Of a stretch of DNA of 10,172 bases, positions 1 through 7,215 are shown piece after piece. The DNA lies in assembly GCA_034696485.1 (NCBI GenBank), contig JAQIWT010001602.1, forward strand, positions 1 to 10,172. The letters are read 5' to 3'. Under the pieces are notes generated by a model. It searched no databases. It saw only the letters and a program-made list of their open reading frames with translations, and was not told the DNA's origin. This DNA comes from Isohypsibius dastychi. Taxonomy: Eukaryota > Tardigrada > Eutardigrada > Parachela > Isohypsibiidae. Numbering within the stretch: position 1 is the first letter of the stretch; each line of letters begins with the position of its first letter. The position numbers and the translations under genes were made by a program.

Positions 1-19
1 GCGCACTGGTGTGCGTGGA

Positions 20-37
20 CCCCCCCCCCCCCCCCCC
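20..37. repeat. Poly-C run (18 C)
   Basis: Homopolymer of 18 C on the plus strand. It reads as poly-G in the presumed intron just after the exon C donor at position 46. Length is likely unreliable in any assembly. Confidence 0.9.
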
Positions 38-46
38 GCACGCAAC

Positions 47-1584
47 GTTGGCTGACCGTGAGCGGCGCGACACGCTCATAGACGAAGCCGGTGTCATAGG
101 TGACGCACACCGAGTAGGTGCCGGGCAGCAGGCCGACGGCGGGCAACTTGAGCACCGCCGAGGTGCGCGCCGCGTTCACCGTCACCGACGCAAAGCCGAC
201 GAGCGTCGGATCAAAGGGCTGCGGCGCCGGCGAGGCCACGGTGGGCGCAAAGTGCGGGAATGCCGACGTGGTGAAGGCGGTATTGGTGGTGTTGGTGGCG
301 GCCGTGGATGTGGCAGCGAATGCTCCACCACCAGCACCAGCACCAACACTATGACTGCTGCTGCTGCTGCTGCTCGGCGACGGCGCCGAGCGCGGCGTCG
401 ACGGGCGACGCTGCTGTCGACCGGCCGCGACAGTGGCCTGCCACGTCAGCGAACGCGATTCGACAACGTCGTCTCCTGCCGTCGCCAGTGTCGCCACTGC
501 GGCGCCACCGGCGATCGACGAGGAAGGCGCCACCGACAGCGTCGACAGCGGGCACTGCGTGCCGGAGGCCACGGCGTAGACGTTGCGCGTCTCGTGCAGC
601 GCCTGACCGGTCACCGTCAGCATCACGGCGTCGGTCAGCGCCGAAATCGACGGCGGCGTCATGGCCGTGGTGGCAGCTGCGAACGGGAGGCGGTGGAAGT
701 TATGAGGAAGCATGATGGAACACGAGAGGGTGCGCGAGCGTGTGATGACGCTCTCTCTCTCTCTCTCTCACTCTCTCTCTCTCTCTCTCTCTCCCCCACC
801 GCCCCGCATACACACGCAACGGACGAGCAGCTGCGTGGTGCCGGCCTGCAAGAACGTCGGCACCGGCGTGGCCGCCAGATCGTAGCACACGGCGTACGGT
901 TGCGGCGAGGCACCGGTGCCGCCCAGCACGATCATGGCGCGCGTAAAGTCGGCAGTGTTGGAGGCCGCACCGATGGCCACCAGCGAGCCCGGCGTCGGGG
1001 CGCCGGTAGCCGTGCACGTGGCCGCCGGCTCCAGGCGCACCGAGCGCAACGAGATGCCCGGCTGCAGTCCCACGCCCACCAGGGTGATGACCGCGGAGCT
1101 GGTCAGGCGCGGGAGCGTGGCCGGCTCGAAGCCCAGCACCGCGGCTACGCGGGCGGAGGAGGGAGAGGAGGAGGAGAGTGGGAGATCAGAGTGAAGTCAG
1201 GAGGAAGGGTGCGTGGGTGCGCGAGTGTGTGGGCACAGACGGAATGGGAGGCGTACGCACCAATGTTGAGTGTGACAACGTCGACACGCGTGTAGCGGCC
1301 AGCGACCGGAGCCGCCACCAAGTCGACGCACACGGCGTAGAAGGCAATGGGGAGGCCAGCGCCACCGATGGTGACGGCAACGACGCCGGGGGTGGCCGTG
1401 TCGACAACGAGGGTGGTCTTGACGGTGCCCGCCGCCGGCGTGAACTCTGTCGGCGTGCACGCGGTGGCCGGCTCGAAGCGCACCGCGCGCACCACACTGG
1501 CCTGCAGACCGCTGCCGGTCAGCGAGATTACAGCCGCAGCCGTGTCGCGTGGCACGGCCAGCGGCGAGAAGAGGCGAGCCTCGC
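47..1584 (-). CDS. Partial multi-exon gene: three phase-1 exons each encoding one copy of an unrecognised repeat module
   Basis: I do not recognise the family. On the minus strand, exon A (1584-1261), exon B (1144-821) and exon C (676-47) are open throughout, with acceptors cgcag, cgtag and cgcag and donors GTGCGT (1260), GTTGCG (820) and GTTGCG (46). All junctions are phase 1, so exons could be duplicated or skipped without changing frame. A and B are each exactly 324 nt (108 codons) and share a pattern: AVI-L-G-GLQ near residue 20, VR-EPA-TC about 15 residues later, then YAVC-DL and a short beta-like end. C keeps the flanks (VMLTVTG at the start, YSVCVTYD at the end) but is 630 nt because of a Ser/Ala/Thr-rich insertion. 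The modules could be Ig-like or IPT/TIG-like beta domains of an extracellular protein; that is inference. Neither start nor stop codon is in the window. Codon use is strongly GC-biased, unlike everything to the right. Confidence 0.72.
355..373. repeat. (CTG)n trinucleotide tract inside exon C
   Basis: About six CTG units on the plus strand. In the minus-strand coding frame these are AGC codons and give a run of seven serines inside the exon C insertion. Confidence 0.85.
677..820 (-). other. Phase-1 intron between module exons B and C, with a (GA)n tract
   Basis: 144 nt on the minus strand. The donor GTTGCG at 820 was chosen because it makes exon B the same length as exon A and keeps phase 1. 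A nearby GTATGC donor, also phase 1, is the alternative and would add three codons. The acceptor is gttcgcag at 677. Most of the intron is a GA dinucleotide tract on the transcribed strand. Confidence 0.6.
751..792. repeat. (CT)n microsatellite
   Basis: CT dinucleotides on the plus strand with a single interruption (A at 770), lying within the intron between exons B and C. Presumably length-polymorphic. Confidence 0.92.
1145..1260 (-). other. Phase-1 intron between module exons A and B
   Basis: 116 nt on the minus strand. It begins GTGCGTACGC after the codon for Ile, with one base of the next codon left over, and ends in a C/T-rich tract followed by cgtag at 1145. Splicing joins g to cc, giving an Ala codon and an open frame on both sides, while the unspliced frame reads through pyrimidine-derived Pro/Leu/Ser filler. 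Confidence 0.7.
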
Positions 1585-1619
1585 CTGCGTCGATGGGGAA
1601 GAGCGAGTACGAGTGGGGT

Positions 1620-1630
1620 GGGGGGGGGGG
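1620..1630. repeat. Poly-G run marking a sharp composition break
   Basis: Eleven G, preceded by GTGGGGT. To the left, sequence is GC-rich and coding on the minus strand. To the right it becomes AT-leaning non-coding sequence at once. On the minus strand the run would be the C-rich pyrimidine tract before the exon A acceptor (1585). A homopolymer inside an intron is a typical place for an assembly join. Confidence 0.75.
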
Positions 1631-1631
1631 C

Positions 1632-2162
1632 AAAATTGTGCAATGCGATATTTACAGTGAATTTTATCAGCCTGTTCCGTGAACAGCAACAGATCCAGCG
1701 CCTTCAGACCGCGCAAAAACGATGGAAAACATGTTTTACTGTTAGGCTAAACTGCCTCAGCTTCAGTCTCGTTCATCAGGCGCTTTGGCCGTAATGGAGA
1801 AAATGAACGAGTTTTGATGTGTAGATCATAATTCCGAAAAGGAATAGTAACGATTAACTAGCGAGCGGAAGTGGGAAATCGCAGGGAAACGTCAAAACAC
1901 TCTTTTTCTTCGTTCCGAACGGCTTCGTCTCAGAAGCTGTATTGTAGTAAAAGCCGAAAGCTTATAGTATAATACGGTTCATTCCCGATCTGCTGGCCAT
2001 CAGCGAGAAATTATTGGAAGGCACGACGCTTGAGTGCATGATAGTCTAGCAGAGAGGCGGGCGTACACTTCCAACTTTGCTAACTAGAGCTAGAGCAGGG
2101 CTGCGGTCTGTCTATGCGATAAGGTGTTAACGTGTGGAGACACCGATCGCAGAGAGAAATGC
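1632..2162. other. Non-coding stretch, no gene seen
   Basis: No ORF here has coding character and I recognise no RNA gene. The TATA-like string around 1965-1975 (tatagtataata) has no convincing gene directly downstream. Confidence 0.5.
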
Positions 2163-2399
2163 ATGTCAAAACTATCAGTGCACAAAGTGAACAAGAAGAT
2201 CGCAGCCCTGCTAGTCGCATGCGCTTGCCTTGGATTAATCGTTGGGTCGCGCAAACACTGCAGAGAGAGAAAAATAGGTGTTGCCAGAATTGGACTGACA
2301 CCCTACATTCTTCAGAAGATGGCGCTGTTCTTGGTAAAATGTTCTAAATCATGGCTGATATTGATGAGAAGCGATAGACAGCAACGCAAAGCACAATGA
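2163..2399 (+). CDS. Small hypothetical ORF with hydrophobic leader, or first exon of the downstream astacin
   Basis: Read to its stop this gives 78 residues: a basic start (MSKLSVHKVNKK), a hydrophobic stretch (IAALLVACACLGLIVG), then a basic Cys-containing segment. An AATAAA signal lies 37 nt after the stop, which favours a short single-exon gene. The leader is also a plausible signal peptide, and a GT at 2279 (ATAG|GTGTTG) is in phase 1, the phase required by the astacin exon starting at 3635. Against that reading, the donor is weak and no propeptide would be encoded. The ATG context is poor. No homology recognised; low confidence either way. Confidence 0.3.
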   Translation: MSKLSVHKVNKKIAALLVACACLGLIVGSRKHCRERKIGVARIGLTPYILQKMALFLVKCSKSWLILMRSDRQQRKAQ

Positions 2400-2435
2400 T
2401 TGTTTTTTTTCACTCGGTCGTTTGCGTTGATTCCT

Positions 2436-2441
2436 AATAAA
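2436..2441 (+). terminator. Poly(A) signal AATAAA
   Basis: Canonical hexamer followed within 25 nt by T/G-rich sequence (cttgttttatttc), 37 nt after the stop of the small ORF ending at 2399. It supports a plus-strand transcript ending near 2460. AATAAA is frequent by chance in AT-rich DNA. Confidence 0.4.
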
Positions 2442-2830
2442 TGTTTAGCTCTATTTCAATGCTTGTTTTATTTCAATGGAGTGATCAAAGGAAAGGTTAC
2501 TTGTTAACTTATCCTTCTTCGATTCAAATGTTCGGAAGTTGATGGAAGATTGTTTTTTTGTGGGCCGATTTGTTTCATGCCAAATAAGACAATGAATAAA
2601 AAGTAAATATAATAATTGTTATAAGTAAACAAAAATAAATAAATAAATCAATAATTAATTAAATAAATAGAACAATGTTGATGAGATCGACATTGAATAA
2701 CATACAATCTGATATCATCACATCAGACGGGGAAAAATCTTTTCGAAGCCGTTCGATATCAACTCGCCGAGAGTTGCGCTTGCCAATCCCTCCTAGCTAC
2801 CGATGGCAAAAGTCGATATCTGGCTTGTAG
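2442..2830. other. AT-rich non-coding stretch with (AAAT)n-like simple sequence
   Basis: About 2590-2680 consists of degenerate AAAT/AATTA units. The motif TCGATATC occurs twice (about 2752 and 2812). No coding frame recognised. Confidence 0.6.
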
Positions 2831-2893
2831 AGAGCGAAGCGAGCGCGCAGCAAGCAAAGCGCCAGCGAAGCGCATTTCGCGTGAGGCGCTGCC
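2831..2893. repeat. GC-rich patch with repeated GCGAAGCG and inverted repeats
   Basis: The unit AGCGAAGCG occurs twice about 35 bp apart in an otherwise AT-leaning region. GCGAA and TTCGC form one small stem and AGCGCC with GGCGCT a second around it. It lies about 30-90 bp upstream of a possible initiator, so it could be promoter-proximal; that role is inference. Confidence 0.5.
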
Positions 2894-2923
2894 TCCACAT
2901 ATCAGAAAGTCGAAACTGTGCGC

Positions 2924-2929
2924 TCAGTT
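2924..2929 (+). promoter_or_regulatory. Candidate initiator TCAGTT
   Basis: gcTCAGTT matches the TCAGTY initiator known from arthropod core promoters. It lies about 60 nt upstream of an ATG at 2988, which opens a 59-codon unrecognised frame (2988-3167) that could be a first exon. The same gcTCAGTT string sits 43 nt before the membrane-protein ATG near 9919. A hexamer is weak evidence. Confidence 0.22.
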
Positions 2930-3167
2930 GCATCTCAGGCATTCTCAGCATCTTGCTCCGGTCGCGATAATCTGTGATCGTGTCAAGATGCAGCAGAGAT
3001 TCGTTAAATCTGTTCAGAATTCATTTTCACATCTCAAGCGCGTGTGGTTTGCTGGGAGTGCGAGTTATTCGGTGGTTTCGGTGGTAGACGCATTCCTGGA
3101 CGAGATGTCATTTTATGATTGTCTTTTTTACACAATGAACTCAACAAAACTGGGTTTGTCGAATTAG

Positions 3168-3634
3168 TCAAAACATTTCTCGAGTTGTTAAGCTCTGCGT
3201 TTAGTGTTTCTTCTTGATAGACAGTTCCGTACGATCTGTCTTAACCGAGACACCAAAAGTGATACTCACCGAACCGAAGTGGTACCCACCCACTGAACTC
3301 GTCAAGACACCGAATATTCATTATTAATTCATCATTATTCATTGCGACTAAAAAGCGCGTTTCCGAGAACTGCACACCGAAAACTCGGCTCCCAAAAACC
3401 AACAATGAAACGATGGCGCACCAGCTTTGTAAAAAGCTGGTTCAGTTTATTCAGCTGACGGCAATATACATTCAGGTTTTGGTTTAACTGATTTTTTTCA
3501 CTCCTACAACGATCATGCAATCGCAAGCCATGATCTTTAGGTGTTAGTTCTCGTCTCTGAGTGCGCAAAAAGATTGTGTCGATCATACACACGAAGTTTG
3601 TAACCACATTTTTGACTCATACTGTTTTTTAAAG
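3168..3634. other. Non-coding, probably astacin intron; 3' end contains the acceptor
   Basis: No coding frame recognised. A T-rich tract ending ttttttaaag at 3634 is the acceptor of the first identifiable astacin exon. The propeptide exon expected upstream was not found here or in 2280-3167. Confidence 0.5.
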
Positions 3635-6011
3635 GTCCGCCCAAAAAGTGGCCGAATGGAGTTGTCCCGTATACGCTGAGCATGACGTTTAACGGTGAAG
3701 AACAAAAAATGATTCGGGAAGCCATGACGCAAATCACAACAAATACCAGCGATTGCATCAAATTTATTCCTCGATCGGAAGAAGTTGATTTCATCCGTAT
3801 AGTCCGTGGAATGGGATGTTTCAGCGATAATGGACGTCAGGGGGGAAATCAGGTTAGTTTGACGATTCATAGTCATACCAAAGTCTCTCGTGAGGAGCTT
3901 GTTGCAGTTGCACTGCGCTATCAAGCCACCACACTGCACCACGTGACTTGTACCACGTGTCAAACTAGGGGTGACGATTAAAAGAGACTTCAGAGAGAAA
4001 ATTGTCTTCGGATTTTATTTTTGACTGATTCCGATTTGACCTCACTTATGTGAGGCGACATATTTTGAAGAGAATACAAAGCTCTACAACCGCGTTGTGA
4101 CAGATTTTCTGAGAACCCATCAGAAAAGCCATGCCCCTACTTTTCGAGAAACCCAGTGAAAACGTGGGATTTTTATAAAACTGTCCGATCAACATATTGT
4201 ACGCCCCCCCCCCCTACCACACGAAGAAGGGAGTCCGTTGCCATTCTCGTCTTGTGTCACTATATCCCATCTTCTTGGAGCAGATTCGGCGGACGGTTTG
4301 AAATTTTGAGTCATATTCTTGAGCCACTCTTTCGTCCGTTCCTTGTTCTCTGGATATTTGTCAAAATCCTGATTCGGGAATTGAAAACGGATTGAATATC
4401 TTCATAACGTTATCGTCCATAATCACAACTTAGGGCAACAAAGTCTTTCGGCATGACTTAATCTGAGCAACGCAGTAAAATCAAAATTAATGAAAAAGAA
4501 TACATTTTGTGATGAAAAGTCAATTATTTTTATTAAAAATGAATAATTTGAACTGAAATATTGAATTTATAATTATCATTGATTAATAATCATTATCGAT
4601 TGATATAATAATGATTGATCAACAATTAATAACTGAATAAATAAATATTATTGATTAATCAATAATTAATAATTGATATAATATCGTTTAAATAATTAAA
4701 TAAGAGTGAACATTCACTAATCATTGTCTTGGTGTTGTCAGATCAAAAGTATATCGGGCATAGCACCCAAACTTGTGGCAACCTCCACTTTCGATATCAT
4801 CCACCCCCCCCCTAGCACATGGGGGGGGGGACAAAATTCAGAAATACGTGGAAATGTGCCGAGATGCAGTTCCCAAATCCAGCCTTTAGATCAACGTTCC
4901 TTTTTCTTTAAGTGATGGAAACTATAGAAAATAGAGATTCCTCGACTGTTTGACCATAAATCTGCCAAAAGACGAGAGGAAAGGAAGATTTGGGCCAAAA
5001 AAACAACAACAATGAAGATGGTCTTTCCAGGTCTCGCAGATCGAAAACTGGCCCAGTCTGGCCCTGCAAAACATTTGAAACCACAACAACTCACTTAGAA
5101 CTATGTTTTAAGATAAAGATATGGGCGATTGACCGCTCAGAAGAACCGCAGCATGTCTGGAAAAAGCAGAAGAATCGACCAACGTTTCGACGTAAACTAT
5201 GAGCAAAATTAGGCGAAGATCCCACCGCAAGTAATTCCAATCGAGAGATCTCGTCAAAAACTCTTGAAAAAGTGGGAGTAAAACAGGATTTTGACTAAAA
5301 TGGGAACAAACGAGCTCAGAAACACTGAAATAAAACGGGAGCTCCAGTGAATCGCTCCCCCCTACTCTGAACCACCTAAAATGTGTGTGGTGTCTTGTAA
5401 CGCCAGCGGCGTGACGTCAAGAAAGTTTTCATTCAGAACGTATTTTTTTAAGTGGGCCAGAGGATCGGTTTGTTTTGTTACACCCAAATACTCAACGATT
5501 TTGACAGACAGCAAACTAACAATGAATATACGAATATACCCAAAAAAGTCCGCGATTTTTGTATCTGAACCTGTGGAGTCATATAGTATCCGAGCTCGAG
5601 ATATCGGGTATCATGTCCACCCATATTCCAGTGGCGAAATATGTGTTTTATTTGCAGACTTTATCTCTGACCAAAGGATGTTTGGAAAACCAGGATATAC
5701 AACATGAGCTTATGCACGCTCTTGGCTTTTTCCACGAACATCAACGACCCGATCGTGACCAGTTTGTCATCATCAACACCAGCAACATCCACGAGACTAA
5801 TTTCATAAACAATTTTGTAATCATGGAAAATGCAGATACTCTCGGGCTTCCTTATGATTATCAATCTGTCCTGCATTTTCCTTACAATGCCTACGCCATC
5901 GAATCAGACGTTCCAGCAATTTTGTCGAAGGTATCCAACGTGCGTTTGGGACCGCACGGAGGGTTGAGTCTGGGCGATGTCGCGAAATTAAGGACTGCTT
6001 ATGAATGCTAA
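3635..6011 (+). CDS. Astacin family (M12A) zinc metallopeptidase, catalytic domain in two exons; 5' end not found
   Basis: Secreted zinc endopeptidase of the astacin family. The first exon (3635-3852) encodes the N-terminal subdomain: KKWPNGVVPY, the AM-x-x-I helix, DCIKFIP, GMGCFS and GRQGGNQ, ending in phase 0 at donor CAG|GTTAGT. The second (5658-6011, acceptor tttatttgcag) continues TLSLTKGC, then the full zinc signature HELMHALGFFHEHQRPDRD and a stop right after the final Cys (LRTAYEC). Joined, the two give the unbroken family order N-Q-T-L-S-L, and all four conserved cysteines are present. Unusually, the Met-turn, normally S-x-M-H-Y, is SVLHF (5865-5879), so both the methionine and the tyrosine that is a zinc ligand in crayfish astacin are replaced. 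There is no C-terminal CUB, EGF or ShK domain. The first exon needs a phase-1 upstream exon with signal peptide and propeptide, which I could not place with confidence. The enzyme may be active, altered or non-catalytic. Confidence 0.9.
4204..4214. repeat. Poly-C run followed by TACCACACG
   Basis: Eleven C. The flank CTACCACACG resembles the CTAGCACATG that follows the poly-C at 4804, differing at two positions, so the two may be copies of one small element. Confidence 0.7.
4500..4700. repeat. AT-rich block with perfect palindrome and stem-loop
   Basis: Mostly A, T and ATTGATTAAT-like words. Positions 4647-4666 form a perfect 20-bp palindrome centred on TTGATTAATCAA. AATCATTAT (4588-4596) and ATAATGATT (4608-4616) are perfect inverted repeats with an 11-nt spacer. 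Such structure is common in AT-rich introns; matrix attachment or slippage origin is possible. Confidence 0.7.
4804..4830. repeat. Poly-C / TAGCACAT / poly-G inverted homopolymer pair
   Basis: Nine C, eight other bases, then ten G, so the two arms can pair as a G:C hairpin. The poly-G is followed by ACAAAATT. The poly-G run at 1620-1630 is followed by CAAAATT, a shared flank. Confidence 0.75.
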
Positions 6012-6548
6012 AATTCCCAAGTCTAGCTGGTTATAACGGTTTGTGGTTCACTTATGCTTTCAAAGGGAAACCACGAACAAAACTTTACTTTCTCTGAGCC
6101 CGGATCACACGGAGCTCATCAAAAACAGACCAAGAAATTTTGGGTTGAGTGAATAAGCTAAAGAAACGGAAGAATTCATACAGAAACTACAAAATCTACA
6201 AAATCTACTCCCTCAGATTTTAACCGTTATAGACAAATTGTGTGGAGCGCAGTCGATGAAGGGTTACAAATGCCAGTCGAGAAGCTCCATGTTCGGAATT
6301 TTCTCCTGTTTGATTTGCGAGACTTAAACAGCAACGTAATCTACTTTTCGCCTGCAACCCGACCCGAGGCACTCGGAAATATTTTATCAAATTCTTAGCA
6401 GCAATTCATTATACCAGGTTGTTGAATAGTTCCGTATTATTCGATGGTGATTGTAACAGCTGGTCGTTCTTATCATGGTCAGCTGGAATGCCAGTGGACA
6501 GTACGGTATGTTGATTACATGATGCGTCCGGCTTCTCCATGTATCTTC

Positions 6549-6629
6549 ACAGTTTTTCCTGTAAAAACTGCGCCCCACCCCCATATTAAACAGATGGGGA
6601 TTGGGCTTGGTTTTACAGGGATATACTGT
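6549..6629 (+). repeat. Imperfect hairpin of pre-miRNA size
   Basis: CCTGTAAAA (6558-6566) pairs with TTTTACAGG (6611-6619), CCCCAT (6579-6584) with ATGGGG (6594-6599) around a 9-nt loop, and the middle pairs partly. By eye about 22 of 27 positions in the inner arms pair. Outside, ACAGT (6549-6553) pairs with ACTGT (6625-6629). It could be a microRNA precursor or a palindromic repeat remnant. No mature sequence is recognised. Confidence 0.4.
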
Positions 6630-7118
6630 ATGTGGACATCTGTAGTATTCGACAATTGAGTTCTTCACTGAAACTGACTCGGCAAAAAAATCAACTGCAG
6701 ATGCAATCTCCTACCTGAGAGACGAAGTCCATAACGCAAGAGTGTAGCCGTTAAGATTTTCCGAGTGACCGGGTGTCAGAAGACAACTCTGCCGAGCAAG
6801 AATGTCCTGTTTCCGGCAAATTTTCTTGTAAGTGTTACAAGTAAGTGAAATAAACAGGGCAACCTTGCCGAAAACAAGACAATCCTGCTGAAACAGAAGT
6901 ATCTTACCTGACGGAACAACATCATACTATTTCACTATGAAATGAAGCCACTATATTTTTGAAATAATGGTTTTCTTTGAGAGTATTATTTCGTGTTTTC
7001 AAGCAATGTCCTATGAAACCGGAGTTCGTTCAAAAGAACAAAAAGGGTTTGGAAGTATTGAATCTTGCCAAGGACTGTTAATGATTCTTAAGCACAGAGT
7101 AAATTGTCAATATTTTTT

Positions 7119-7140
7119 CAATATATTGTCAATATATTGT
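7119..7140. repeat. 11-bp tandem duplication CAATATATTGT x2
   Basis: Two exact adjacent copies, each containing the palindrome CAATATATTG. Just downstream is a plausible acceptor (tgtctatcag). Confidence 0.8.
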
Positions 7141-7215
7141 CTATCAGGTTTGCACGTTATTCACGCAAGAGAATGAAGGTGTTCTTCAAGGTTCAGGCAG
7201 TAAACGATGGAAAAA

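Larger units (their letters stand above)
3853..5657 (+). other. Astacin phase-0 intron, 1805 nt
   Basis: Donor GTTAGT at 3853 and acceptor gttttatttgcag at 5657. It contains C/G homopolymers (4204-4214, 4804-4830), AT palindromes (4560-4690) and a possible transposase-like scrap near 5115-5200. No complete gene seen inside. Several short open frames here have no recognisable domain. Confidence 0.85.
6012..7215. other. Intergenic stretch without a confident gene
   Basis: Holds a pre-miRNA-sized hairpin (6549-6629), a CUB-like CQWTVR string directly before a GTATGT donor (6506), two GTAAGTG donor-like sites (6828 and 6841), AATAAA at 6849-6854 and an 11-bp tandem duplication (7119-7140). No AATAAA occurs close after the astacin stop at 6011. 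The pieces could be exons of the second astacin or of another gene, but no coherent frame chain was found. Confidence 0.45.

Noticed and set aside
9-1295. Long plus-strand open frame through the GC-rich block
   Set aside because: Arg-, Gly- and His-rich, runs through the CT microsatellite and poly-C, and has no domain. The minus strand has matched splice phases and repeated modules, so this is an antisense shadow.
1186-1643. Other minus-strand frames over exon A rich in Arg, Ser and Pro
   Set aside because: Composition is that of out-of-frame GC-rich coding DNA; the repeat signature appears only in the chosen frame.
3335-3963. Overlapping minus-strand ORFs opposite the first astacin exon
   Set aside because: No recognisable motif, and the plus strand carries clear astacin motifs with splice sites.
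4156-4395. ORF with Pro run and hydrophobic end inside the astacin intron
   Set aside because: The Pro run is the poly-C tract. Loose hydrophobicity alone does not support a gene.
5381-5707. Plus-strand ORF overlapping the astacin acceptor in another frame
   Set aside because: It crosses the intron/exon boundary out of frame with the zinc motif and has no domain.
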